A stretch of 64,000 nucleotides of DNA from Pempheris klunzingeri (lineage: Eukaryota; Chordata; Actinopteri; Acropomatiformes; Pempheridae), in contig NC_092012.1 in NCBI RefSeq assembly GCF_042242105.1, positions 6,577,470 to 6,641,469 of the forward strand. The letters are read 5' to 3'. A model generated the notes under the pieces. The model worked only from the letters and a program-made list of their open reading frames with translations, searched no databases and was not told the DNA's origin. The translations under genes and the position numbers were made by a program. Position 1 is the stretch's first letter, and every line of letters begins with the position of its first letter. Below, one piece after another: positions 52,644 through 64,000 of the stretch.

Positions 52644-55600
52644 TCATTTGTGCCTCGGCGTGTTCTTCTTCCGTTTTCGCTTGAAGAAACAGCAGCACCT
52701 GGAGAAAGAGACGCACATTAAACCAATATGTAAATGCGGGAGGCTTCAGGTGAAGCAAAAGAAAGAGCAAACACGAGCGAACTGCCTCAATTAGTGTGTT
52801 AAATATCGCAAGAGCTTAAATTGAGTCTTCCAAATTCTGGTCAGCATGTTTTTGGGATCATAATAGTGAGAACTGCAGCTGGTTAAAGGGGCTGATTAGT
52901 AAAAACATTAGCTACAAGGACGTGATGGATTCGTTGCCATCCAAAGTGTTTGCATGCTTATTGACCTCTGACCATTTTTAAGAAAAGAAAAATGGCAGAG
53001 GGGACTCAACCACAAACTGCTGCAGTGACTCTGAGAACCGTATTTCTCCTACGCGAAAAAATTATGGAGCAGTGCACACAAAGAGCACAAGACATGGTGA
53101 GCCTGAATGGTCAATAAAAACATACAAAGACAAGAAAAAAGCAGTGGATCAAGACATAGGACAGTGACTGGGTACTCTTAGATTTATCCATTAATAACGA
53201 ATAATGGTGCACCATGCAACAAGGGTTTAGGGGCCTTTAGAATGAGGCCAGATGTGCCGCTAAAAAGAAGTCATATCTCATTGCTTACAATTACTACGAG
53301 GGCCCACAAAAAAAAAAAAAAGACGATTAAGTTATAACTTCTATCAAAGTATTTCTTGTTTATGGTTTCGGCCCTGATGTGACATCTGCTCAACACGTAG
53401 TATACAGTGTCCTCAGGGGTATATGGCACTATTGCACCAGTGAGAGTCTACTTAAAAGTTGTAAATCGCAACTCCACTGGGCCCAGCCTAGGCTGGTCCA
53501 CTCCCTGTCCCATGAGTCTGATGTGGACTAGCAGAGAGGGACTCACCACAGGTTGAGCATTTTCACGCAGCTACAGAAGAAGAGAGAGGAAAGGGTGTAA
53601 AGAGAAAAGTAAGATAGATTAATACAGCAAGACCAAGATGATGGGACTGGGCACATGCCACACAGACATGCACACAAACACACCAACAGGACACAGGTGG
53701 ACACGGAGAGGGGAGGTTTGGGAGGTTAACAGAGTGAGAGAGGTTACAGAGCATCCAGCTCTGCAGCTATTCCTCCCTTTGTTAGCAGAGTCCAAGAGCA
53801 CGCTTTAGCTGGAACGTGGTTTCATTATCTCGCCAAGAAAATACAGTATCAAAATATGCTGCGTTAATAATAAGCATTTAACAGCATTTTAAAAAAGTTA
53901 CTACTACCTCAATTGTTCATATGATTCAACTGTCATTGGGTGCCGGTCTCCATCTTGATGACTTTGGCAAAAGCACCATGGACAATGATAGAAATTAGTT
54001 GAGGATTAGATTGACCCAACTGTCAAATTTTTGTGAAATGTAATTTAAATTCTCCAAATTTCTGATGCGTCAGGTCAGACATATTGACCATTTTCTCCTC
54101 TTCATTCTAAATACTTTGGCAAGCTAACTCCAGTGTTGTTAGTTCCTGGAGTTAGAACTCGATTATATGGTGCAAGCTGTTTTATTTAGTGATTAATACA
54201 TTTCAACTTGGTAAACAGTTATATTATAAGGAAGCCAAGTTTAAATTTAGGGGATTTAATAGCTGGTGCAGATGGCCTCAGCACTTTGTCTTATACCTGA
54301 GTTTCATTTGTTCTATTTTATATCAGAACATTGTCAATGAACCAAAAACAAAGCAGGGCACTGTTGTTGCTACCGTTATAACACAGCTGGAAGACGAATA
54401 AACGTATAAGTGAAACTTAGCATCACTGATGGAAAACAGAGCCAGTTAAACCTGGATCCTGCACAGACTGAAAATTTGTTTTGTTTGACAGCCAGAAGTG
54501 AATCTCAGCCCATGAATGTAAATAAAGACATGAAAGAGCCCAAAATACATGTGGCATATATTCACCACGGAAACCTGATATTCAGTCAAGAGACAAAATA
54601 TTAATTAAATTGAGTCGGACGTGTAATTTCCATTCATTACTTTGTGTTGTTATATCAAACATCAACGAGGTATCAAAGAGACAGGCAGTTAACACGCCAA
54701 TCATCATATCAAACATCAGTGTGAATGGAGACGACGGGAGGAAGGCCTGTCATCTGGGCAGAAATAGATACGAGCGCAGATTAAAGTGAATGAGCCTCTG
54801 GGAGATTCATGAGGAGACGGGCAGAGGGAATAATTTCTACACTGGCTTTGATGGGAAGGATGGTAGATCTCTGCAACATGTACTACAGTAACTCGAAGAG
54901 AGCTGCACTGAAATTAAATCCATTTTATGTCAAGATAAACAAGATGTTTTGGAATATAACGTAATAACCACAACTATTCATTACAAGGCCGCTGGACGAA
55001 ATCTAAGTTCATTTTACTTTATTACTGATATTTTACTTTGGAATAATTCTCCATTATTTTTAATGGTCATTAGCTGAATGGACCAGTTATTCCGCAGTGA
55101 CTTTCAATTTAAAAATCAGCTAAATTATTTTGAGGAAAGATTTTAATTAAACACATAACACACTTGTTAAAGAAATGTTCCACTGTTTTAAATGTTTATG
55201 TACCAATTTATTCTAACCTCAGTATTAATGGAGAAAAAAAAAGCCATTAAACTGCTGATGTAATACCACTATCAGTGATGACTACCAGCTACGCCCACTT
55301 CAACAACTAGGCCCACTTAGGTAACGTTTTATGTCTTAACATTTTCAAACAGCATTTTTCAGCAGCACCAGAATAGCCAATCTTATCTTAGAAATGATTG
55401 GCTGAACATAAGTGTGGCTGGCGATTAGCCATAAAACGCCATTTTTACCTCTCTTTTGAAGCTTATCGCTAATTCTCGTACTTTTATCAAACAAAACTCT
55501 AACTGCTCACTATTACATCCAGCAACCTCAAATTTCAACTGCAAAGCATTCATTTTGTCCATGAATATATATTTTCTCTGAGAGGCGTGTTCCTCAGAGG

Positions 55601-58600
55601 AGCTCTACTCAGTTCTTCAGCTGAACCACATGACATGCAGCCAGCGGCGCAGTTGTTGCACAGTGGGCGGCCGGCCGTGCAGCGTGGCGTCGTTCCAGCT
55701 TCTGACGCTCGAGACCAGCACTAATAGCTGTTTAACTGGTGCAATCAGCTCTAAGATTAGCTGAGTGAAACCAAGCTAACAGCAGTGGTTTCCACATTTT
55801 TGCCCTCCATATTTGCCTCTGAGGGGGAGCGACTACTGCATACAATTACGTCATGTGCATAATATACATGTGACTAAGTTATCACATGGACAATCTGCTG
55901 CTCCAACAATATATCAATCAATCAATCTTTATTTATATAGCGCCAATTCATAACAGCGTTATCTCAAGACGCTTTACATAAAGAGCAGGTCTACACCAAA
56001 CTATTTAATTAAGATCTGAATCTTGCATTGGTTATTTCTGGTACTGTTTTAAGGCATAATGACCAGGTAGTTCGACAGTGGAGTATTTCTTTCAGATGGT
56101 CGGCCTGCTAGGTAGTGAAACAACATCCTCATAGGCTGCCACTGTGGTCTATGTTAGTGGCTGACCGCTCAGGCTACAGGTAGGAGAAGCTATATTAGCT
56201 CAGAGTGAGAGGTTAATCTGCATCAGGGACATTTTCATTTTAAAATAATCTAACTGAGAGAACAGCATAGAGACAGGCGGCAGTAAAGATCAAAAACCAA
56301 CACAGTCAGACAGAAGATAAGAGGGACAGAAGCAGGATGACAGCTGGGGGGTGGGGGCTGTCACAATTCCACAGCATAGCAAAGAGCGAGAGAGAGAGAG
56401 AGAGACAGAGGGAGAGGAAGAGCGGGAAAGAGAGGAAGCGACAGATGGACATGGAGGAGTGGTGTGGCTGGTGTGTGACACATACTTGGCCTCGTCGACC
56501 ACTTCCACCTCTGCCTGAGCTGTAATCGGAGCGTTGGAATGAGCCGCCAGAGGATCGTCTGCATTCAGCTCTCCGTTGGTCGAGCTGACCACCTGTGGCA
56601 CAAACGGGTGTTACTTTAAAAAAAAAACAAAAAACAAAAAAAAACCTTGGCCCAATTCAATGAGAAAAACACGCCCTGCTGTGATGGAGAGCCTCTCTGG
56701 TTAAAGACTTGTGCCTAAATATTACTTTACCAGTTCTGTTGTCTTTTTTTGTCTCCTCTGTGGAAACATGTCTCACAGCAGCAGAGCAACAACACATTAT
56801 TAACACAAAAAGCACAGAACATTAATATGTTGCCTTGACTTAGATTAAAAATACCACACTAATACTTTTTTCTTGCTTGCACTATGCAGTATCCAGTATC
56901 AGTGTGTACTGGTTTGTGTCTGGGTGTTTCTCTTTGATACTGCTGCAGCCGGGGGAGACATGGGTGGAGTTTAATGACCCTAAAAGTTATGTGCTGCAAT
57001 TTCAGCAAACTGAAAAATCCTTATCTTCACCTTATAATTTATTCTCTCAAGCAGATGGTTTTGCTGTAGGTCAGTTAGTGTTGTGCAGTCTGGGGTTAAG
57101 GTAACAGGACTGCTCAGCTATATGAATCCATATGAAACCAGTTCACCAGCACATTTGCCATTGTAGAACTAAACACAAACCTAATTGTTCAAATCAGGAA
57201 GACCTACAGAAACAATCACACACCAAACAAATCGACAACAAGACACCACCTGCTGACAGACAAATATGAAAATAAATTCAATATTCAAAGAAAAACTATT
57301 GATGGTTGTCCTGTTAACCTGTAGAAGGAATTGCATTACAATTAATGTAAATATGCAAACATTATTGTGTGCATAGGTGCACACAAGGTACGTCTTTGTT
57401 CATCTCAGCCAACCTAACACCATTCACTTCCATTCATGTTGAAACAGTGTAGAAAAAATCTCCTGGATGTGAAGTTTCTGAATGCAGGAAAAACACAATA
57501 TTGTAATGACTTGATTACTGTCATTAAAATTACTGCATCTACAATAACCAATTCAGCTTAACAGCTAAATCAGACCTCTCTTTGAGGAGACGAGTTGCAA
57601 GATGAGGGTCACATGACAGCTTAAGATGGTCGAGCCATTCTGTGTGCTTACTGCAGGCCGGCAACAATGTCTGCCTGAGCCATAATCAATAAGCCCTGTA
57701 GACCCCCACCGCTTGGGCTCAACTCAGTGTTATTCTATGAGTTTATATAAAACTAATATGCATTTTGGCATGACGTGACGTGAATAAAAGCTACATTTGT
57801 TGTCTTTGTCCTTTCATAGTATTGCATTTGGGACACAGTCACCGTGACGTCACCCAATGGTTTGTGATTTGGTTTGGTCGTTCTGAAGCCTTGAGTTGGT
57901 CATTTGGGCTGTCGTTGGCTGTAGTTTATTGAAGCCACAAGTGATATTCATTCTGCAAAGACCGCCTCAGATTGGTTAGGTTTAGACATGACCCCACTCT
58001 TATAGGTTAGACTTTAGTTAGTCCCAGCCTAAAGCATACCCAGCTTTATTGTCTATTTCACTCTGAATGGTGACGATCGTTTACAAATCGAACATCATGT
58101 TGTATTTAAAAAATTTGAACTCTAAACGGTTTTAGAGTCTTTTTCTGGGTCACCCCACCCACCAAGTCCAGTCAAGTCAAGGGGGTCAATAGTCATTCTA
58201 TACAGAGGCTCAACTATTTATACATAAACTCATAAAATAACACCAATAGCTATTGGTCTAACAACTAATCTTGATAGCATTAGCTGTGCTACTTCCTTTG
58301 ATCATGTGGCCCTCATCTTGCACACATAAGCAGTTTCTCTACCTTAAATTACTTACTGACGGTCCAACTAGAGCTGGAGTGACATGTTTCTGCTGAAGGA
58401 CAACAACCAGGGGACATGGTCCACTTATTAAGGGAAAATACAATAGTTTATACATGGATAAAATAACTACTGTGTACCTGAAAACTTTCAATTTTCAACT
58501 TGAAAGGCAGCAAATGGGATTTAGTAGAATAGCCAGAGATGTACTAAAGCGTATATTGTACATACCTTTGCAAGCAGAGATTTTTACAGACAGGGAGAAT

Positions 58601-61600
58601 CTTGGATAATAGCAAGTAGTCAAAATAACACAAAGATGTACCTTTAAGCAGAATGACCCTTTTACAACTTAAGAGCATGCACATAGCCGGCTAAGCCAGG
58701 TCACCCGGTCATGCAAGAGAATTCTTGATCTTGCAAGGAATGTCCAAGCGCCATGAGGAGTTGTAGGACCTGAGATCAAAATGCCACAACCAGGGCTGCT
58801 GTTTATAAAGCTAAACCACATTTTCACCATCTGGGGTGGGTGGCACCAGATGACATGCATATGGTGGTGCAGAAAAATAACATTTCCCAGCCAGGGGTAA
58901 AGGGGTGGGGGAGGTGTATGGCTGTAGATCTGTCTCACACACAAGGCTAAAGTACTAAACAAATATCACTTTCGTTAAAATACATTTTTTGCTCTTTTTT
59001 TTTTTTTTTTTAACCAAAAATGTTAAGAAATACCAGTAACATTCAGGAAATTCAACTCTTAGCTGTAATTTCATAAAATTTTCTAGAGATTAATAACAAA
59101 AAAACTGTACAGAGTCAACAGCGAAGGCAAACTTATCTTTGTATGACTTGGAAAGTGTGTCTTAAAGTGAGCAAAATAGCCTTAAAATCATAATAGAAAC
59201 CAAAACCTTTAGTATTGCAGAATTGCTCTTTTTAAATACCAAACGATTCTTTAGAATATTCAAAATATTTTGAGTTGATCACCGAGTACTTTGCGTAGTA
59301 TGATACATCTGAGTATTGTTAGGTTTTTATCTTGAAATACAAATAAAATATCTAACTCAATTATTCATAAAATATGGCTAACCAACCTGAAATTGGACAA
59401 ATAAGGATTTCAGATGTCAGAAAAGCCTTTGTGCTCTTTTCCTCTTATCTAAAGGCAACATCTGCAGGTTTGTTTATTCTGAATTCGATCCTATGAGACA
59501 GATCTGACTCCATAGAGATTGGGTGGGGGCTGTTGGTTGATCAGGTGAGGGGTGTATACCTGCACTGAGCCCCCGTGCCTGTCCGCTGCCAGGTGGGAGG
59601 TCAGATAGGAGGAGTTTGCTTGGCGTGTGGGCTGCACCTCCCATGCTCCTCGTCGATCTGAGACCGCTGTCTGCTCAGGAGTCGGGGGCGTCGGTGATGG
59701 GAAGGGAAGAGGGATTGGGGGTGTGATGGGTGGGGGTGGGGGGTGATGGAATAGTTGCGTTAGGAAAGATGGGTAATTGGGTGTGCAAGGCCAGGTACCA
59801 TGCAAAGCAGCATGACAAATGGAGAAGAAAAAAAAAGTAACAAAATAAAAGAGCGAATCAAAATCAAAGCAAGGCATCAGCCAGAGAACTGAACCAGAAA
59901 CTAATGAGCCCAAAGCCAAATGAAGGTAAGCTCTTACATCAAACTTTGGCCATCTCATTAAACTTCAATAACACACAATTTCACTCTAAATTACTGAACA
60001 GGGCTTTAAACTTCACATGGAGAAGAACCACTGCAAGACTCTGCAGCATGGCTCTAAACCTTGCAATTTAGGCAAACTTAAATGTGCATGGGTGAACTTC
60101 AGTCCTTTAGACACACTGGCACACCTGAACTGACAACTTGAGCACATTTTCTAACGTTCACTCCTGTTCAGTCAAATAATTCCTTTTTCACTATCCTTTA
60201 GTGTATCTAATTTGAACGCAGTGCAGTAAGTTTATGATCTTCATCTGTCTTTTCAATTTCTGGTCCGAAACACAACTCAAGTGCACAATTTGCCTTAAAT
60301 AAGAATATAGAGATATCTATTAATGGTATGATTAATGAGAACCATTAATCTATGTGTCTATGACAAAGCCTTATTGTAATTATTCTTTAAAAACCAAATG
60401 CTTAACAATCATGCAATGCATTCTACTATGTCCGTCATAGTGGTCATACAAGCATTGCACATTAGCCTCATTTGGTGAATGACAATATCGTGATAACTGA
60501 GTGATCCCTGAGTTTTTCCAAGACGTCTTCTGGTTTCCCTCAATCAAAAGTCAGGTTAAAGGTCCGCTTGATAATGGAAAGCTTGATATGCTAAATGAAT
60601 TTCAGTCTGCAATAATAAATAAAGCAACACAGTTTAAGATTGTACACAGAATGCATGTAGCCTCAAACCATGGACATCATTTCAACCCTGCTCTTTCACC
60701 AATGTGACTGAAATGTATGACAGAAATTGGTACTCTAACTCATTGTCTTTGGTCATACTGCAAGTTGCAAAGGTACTGGTTCAATGTACTATCTGAAATA
60801 GAAAAAAATACTGGGTCTGGAACTGGAGATTGGACCCAGTGTCTCTCATCCTGGGACTCCTGAGCAGATGTGCAACATCAAAAAACAATAAGAGATTGTG
60901 CTACGCTCTTACTTATCCTGGGAGGAAAACATTTTTTTGGCAGTGGATTAATGATAAAGTACCTACTGTTGAAGGTTGGCAGAGAGTGCTGTTTGATTCA
61001 GTGCCATTAAAGTACCTTGCATGTATATTGCTTTCATAAACAGGCCAATTCTAAAAAGTTTGGGAACCATATCTGATCTATGTAGAGCCGGGGTGCCTCT
61101 GCCATCATGATGCAGGGGTTTTCTTTATCGTGCTTATTGCACACTGTCCTTGTAACCTCTGGCGTTGCAGATATGAATCTAAGCTGGTGTTATCTCTTAT
61201 TGGTGTGTTTTTTTTCTAGTGTTTAATCTTTTGCATTTTTTTCTCCTGTGGATCTCATTATGTATCTATTTTCTACTTGATGCAAACGTGAAAGCTAATA
61301 TACATATTGTCAAAAAACATAAAAGTCAACCTGATACACCACTGGCCCACTACTAAAAACAAAACCTGCCGTACCTGATTTCTAATTGGTGGGTGTTGCG
61401 AGGGCCGGTCTCTGTGAGGATGACTCTCTCTAGTGACAGCAGATGCTCCAGAGTCTATATGGACAGACCCCACTGGTGTGGGCTGATGGGGAAGAATAAT
61501 ACGTTAAATACTGTACGGTCAAGCAGCTTGACGACCAACTTAAAATGTGTCTGTGTGTTAATAGTTTGTGTGTGTTACTCACGATCTGCCTGCCAACCCA

Positions 61601-62869
61601 GTCGTAAGTATAGTCAAACGTGTATCCTTTTCGCTCAAACAGTTCAGTGAACAGAGTCCTCAGATATTCATAGTCAGGCTTCTCAAAGAAGTCCAACCGT
61701 CTCACATATCGCAGGTAGGTGGCCATTTCCTCTGAAATAAACAAATAGAATAGTCAATAATCACAGCCAATGTCTAAGTATACGATCATTTTCAAGCTTT
61801 ACAGTGTGATTCATAAGAATATTACAGCCAACATCAGTGTACCTGGGAAGTTTTCACAGAGGACCTCGATGGGAGTGTTTCGTTTTGTGTCTCCGATCTT
61901 CTGGTATCGTTCTTTCAATGTGTCGGCCTGCAGGAGAATCAAAACAGCAAGAACTATTAACCAATTCTGATGAGCATTTATCCTAGTACATATATATACA
62001 AGTATATCTTAAATTTTGGGCCTAAACTGGGCCATATTTTTGCATACTTTGGGTTTGAAACGACTGAAGGGTACAAAATGTTCTGGAATTGGTCCAGTAG
62101 AACGCCTCGGCCAGTAGCTGCGAGCAGGATACAATGGCTGCAATGTAATCCTTTGGGGCAATCATGCCAGTCAAAGTACTTTCACCAAAAGTGCTGGTTT
62201 TTGCCACTGACAAGCTCAGACTGTAAATCAAAGTGTCTGACAACATTACAGAAAGGATACCTACATCTGTAACATCCCTTTTATTTAATCAGAAACAGCC
62301 GTTGTACCGCTCGGTTCAAAGCCACCAAACTCCATTGACAAAAACAGTAATTTTACCTTTGCATTCTCTCACTTGTAATAATACTGAAGTTGGATTTTAA
62401 TGTAAACTGACTTTCAACATATTTTCAACACTTCCATGTACCTTTAGTCCTTGCCACGGTAGACTCCCACGAAGGAAATACATGAACATGTGGCCTAAGG
62501 CCTCCAGGTCATCTCTCCGGCTTTGCTCTACAATCAATAGATTTGATAACATTTCACTGAGAAACTTATAGAATAAAGTGGCAAACCACTTTTCATTAAA
62601 CATTTCAGAACCAAAACAGAAACAACAGCTTTACCTTTGCCTAAATGCGTATTGATGGACATATATCGTGCAGTTCCAGTCAAGCTCTTATGCTCCCGGT
62701 ATGGAATGTGTTTTTTGGTCTCGGGGTCGATGTACTCTTTGGCCAGGCCAAAGTCAATGATGTGGATAATGTGTTCCTTTTTATTCCCTTGCCGTCCGAT
62801 GAGAAAGTTTTCAGGTTTTACATCTCTATAGATGAGGTTTTTAGAGTGCACATACTCCATTCGAGAAAT
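52644..62869 (-). CDS. csnk1g1: casein kinase I gamma 1 (Csnk1g1), 3' part; 5' exons outside window
   Basis: Minus-strand exons: 62635-62869, 62442-62527, 61843-61927, 61583-61731, 61375-61482, 59560-59670, 56486-56592, 52644-52698, plus an optional microexon at 53547-53570. Phases agree and give about 311 C-terminal residues. Visible kinase motifs are the catalytic loop [28 protein letters not shown] (DFG), the CK1 signature [16 protein letters not shown] and [22 protein letters not shown]. The tail has [13 protein letters not shown], a 37-residue cassette ([14 protein letters not shown]), [14 protein letters not shown] and the end [18 protein letters not shown]. In this family the cysteines are palmitoylated and, with the basic residues, hold the kinase at the plasma membrane, where it phosphorylates LRP5/6 in Wnt signalling. 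The tail fits gamma 1 better than gamma 2 or 3. The N-lobe exons are not found in 62870-64000. Confidence 0.95.
53547..53570 (-). CDS. csnk1g1: candidate 24-nt cassette microexon of csnk1g1
   Basis: On the minus strand, a strong pyrimidine tract and acceptor (cttcttctgtag) precede 24 bases that end at a strong donor (gtgagt). The length keeps the frame, and the intron phase (2) matches both neighbours. Inclusion changes the end from EAK-CCCFF to [16 protein letters not shown]. From memory, a CSNK1G3 isoform has a comparable insert at the same site, which supports this being a real conserved alternative exon. Confidence 0.7.
55911..56012 (-). repeat. LINE-3'-end-like fish repeat ending in ATTG units, copy 2 (short)
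   Basis: This copy matches the first 100 bases of the 37272 repeat closely (atcaatctttatttatatag, gcgccaattcataacagcgtt, gagcaggtctacaccaaact). It then breaks off. It is a truncated copy in a csnk1g1 intron. Confidence 0.75.
56387..56405. repeat. (GA)n microsatellite
   Basis: A short pure GA run in a longer purine-rich stretch, about 80 bases inside the intron following the 56486-56592 exon of csnk1g1. Confidence 0.85.
57830..58340. repeat. probable diverged fish MITE with GTGACGTCACCCA motif
   Basis: The segment 'gtcaccgtgacgtcacccaatggtttgtgatt' followed by 'ctgaagccttgagttggtcatttgggctgtcg' resembles a non-coding repeat I remember as abundant in teleosts. An inverted pair of blocks, gcaagatgagggtcacatga near 57597 and its reverse-complement-like copy near 58303-58322, brackets the region. 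Boundaries are approximate and the call rests on memory of motifs. Confidence 0.4.
60500..61315 (+). mobile_element. decayed L1-like LINE 3' end in csnk1g1 intron
   Basis: Plus-strand translation, across frame changes and stops, gives the end of an L1-type ORF2: [20 protein letters not shown], then [19 protein letters not shown], which retains the CxxC...H...C-like knuckle with one cysteine codon turned into a stop. Next comes a [23 protein letters not shown] block and a short end. A T-rich untranslated tail follows to an A-rich run near 61312. It is in the opposite sense to the host gene and is not functional. Confidence 0.7.
62274..62362. repeat. fragment of the fold-back repeat seen in rps17
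   Basis: Contains tcaaagccaccaaactccattgacaaaaacagtaattttacctt-type sequence. It matches both arms of the 44170-44945 element (ttcaaagccact..., ccattgacaaaaac, ttttacct) over about 45 bases, preceded by an aatcagaaacagc block comparable to atcagacagc. It is a single arm remnant inside a csnk1g1 intron. Confidence 0.65.
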
Positions 62870-64000
62870 CTGGAGAGAGAGAATACAGCAACGTCAGCGA
62901 AAAGAAAGAAATACAAAAAAACTGATGCAATCACAAACCAGGTCACAAAGTCAGCTAAATGGGAATCAGGATGCCAAACTTACTCAAAGCTGACATTCTG
63001 AATGAACGTGCTGAAATTTTTAAATTTTCTTTTCAAGCAAATTGTAAAACAGGGTTTCCTGAGTAATTGATTTCAGCATTATTAAAACATTAAAGGGGCA
63101 CTCAAACCAATTTTACACATGGCAGACATGGGCATACATATGCAATGTCTAATGAGAGATGTAGTTGACTTTTTATTATATCTTTTACAATAGTATTCTG
63201 GGAAATGTAGTATCAAGTGTTTCGCCCACACTAGGGAATAAAAGTCAGGACATCATGATTATGGCCAATCTTGTTTTTTAGACTCCCATTCTTATGGAAG
63301 TGATATACTTTTGCCTGATAAATGATGAATAATTTATATAATAATCATCAATTAATTTAAGGTGACTGACCAATGATTAATTCAGTAGTTGTTTCAACAC
63401 TATGCTGCACAGCTACCACAGTGGCCCATTACCATCACACAACTAAAGCCTCTGTTGGGGTTCAGCCAGAATTTCAAACCACGAACTGAGATGCAACACC
63501 ATCCTGCTGGGACAGGCACCAGCGCTAAGGATCAGGACAACAATGTGTTTATAGATGACAAATTGTAACCAACTGTTAGAAGTGATTTGTAATTGACAAG
63601 AATTACAGCTCAAACACAAAAGGAAAATAAGTAATGGTGTGAGCAATAAAATCCTTTACATGGGTTTGATGTTGAGGGATCCCGAAACCTTGAAACTTAC
63701 TGTGGGATCACAAGAGGAGGACCTACTTGATACAGAGTAGAAACTGCAGCTTTCTGTTCTGCAACACCAAGCTTACGTTGTGCTGTTTTGTTGGTTTCCT
63801 TATAAATTTGCAGAGGCATTACAAGAGCACTGCAGATTTTGTGCTGACAAAATGAAATGCTAGAAATTTTGAGATGTCAAACCACCCTCCGAGCTGCTCA
63901 AACTTAATGAGATTCAGTGATGGCTTTGCTGTTTTTGACAGCTTCCAGCCTACCCGGCTCAGGCCAAGAATATGTATATACTGACATACAGCTAATTTGC
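62870..64000 (-). other. csnk1g1: csnk1g1 intron at the window edge
   Basis: Upstream (minus strand) of the exon starting [12 protein letters not shown] searched for the expected exon encoding LELLGPSLEDLFDLC and the glycine loop and did not find them, so this is intron. A stretch at about 63090-63260 ('ttaaaggggcactcaaaccaattttacac', 'tgggaaatgtagta') looks like another worn fish repeat. Confidence 0.6.

Noticed and set aside
59671..59958. Upstream part of a 155-codon minus-strand frame before the csnk1g1 cassette exon
   Set aside because: The proline-rich stretch precedes a good acceptor and is intron. Only the 37 codons from 59670 down are exon-like.
62870..64000. Searched for the N-lobe exons of csnk1g1
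   Set aside because: No sequence encoding the glycine loop or the LELLGPSLEDLFDLC segment is present on the minus strand, so these exons must lie beyond the window.

Overview
This window is vertebrate genomic DNA, almost certainly from a ray-finned (percomorph-like) teleost. Genes are split into short exons with GT/AG introns. The four genes encode proteins with clear vertebrate orthologues. The interspersed elements (Tc1/mariner, hAT-type MITEs with CAGTGG ends, L1-like LINE fragments, and repeats ending in tandem ATTG-type units) are types familiar from fish genomes. No prokaryotic operon, CRISPR array, tRNA or rRNA was seen.

Layout. Positions 1-9440 are AT-rich and gene-poor, with simple repeats and two degraded interspersed repeats. 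Positions 9440-21015 (+) hold rbpms2, an RRM-type RNA-binding protein, with a GA-rich promoter region, seven coding exons and a probable separate 3'UTR exon. Positions 21020-24640 are intergenic and contain a complete hAT-like MITE. Positions 24900-36510 (+) hold cpeb1, the cytoplasmic polyadenylation element-binding protein, in 12 coding exons of which one acceptor (exon 3) is ambiguous; its 3'UTR carries CPE and Pumilio motifs. Positions 36520-41700 are a transposon-rich spacer with a decayed but structurally complete Tc1 element and a 5'-truncated L1 with perfect target-site duplications. Positions 41730-46300 (-) hold rps17 in five exons, with a TOP-type start and a large fold-back repeat in an intron. 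Positions 48518-62869 (-) hold the 3' part of csnk1g1 (casein kinase 1 gamma 1): the kinase core from subdomain VI onward, the variable tail, the palmitoylation/polybasic C-terminus and probably a long 3'UTR. Its 5' exons lie beyond position 64000.

How the genes relate. rbpms2 and cpeb1 are neighbours in the same direction. Both encode cytoplasmic RNA-binding proteins with known roles in oocytes, which makes the pair worth comparing for shared regulation. rps17 and csnk1g1 are on the other strand and are housekeeping and signalling genes. From memory, human RBPMS2 and CSNK1G1 lie in one part of 15q and CPEB1 and RPS17 in another, so the window appears to hold together an arrangement that is separated in human.

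I found no convincing new multi-gene system. The best leads are at the level of transcripts: a 24-nt in-frame microexon in csnk1g1 just before the palmitoylated cysteines, tandem donors in cpeb1 RRM1 that differ by five codons, an open 97-codon extension upstream of the rbpms2 start, and a possible alternative rbpms2 C-terminus.
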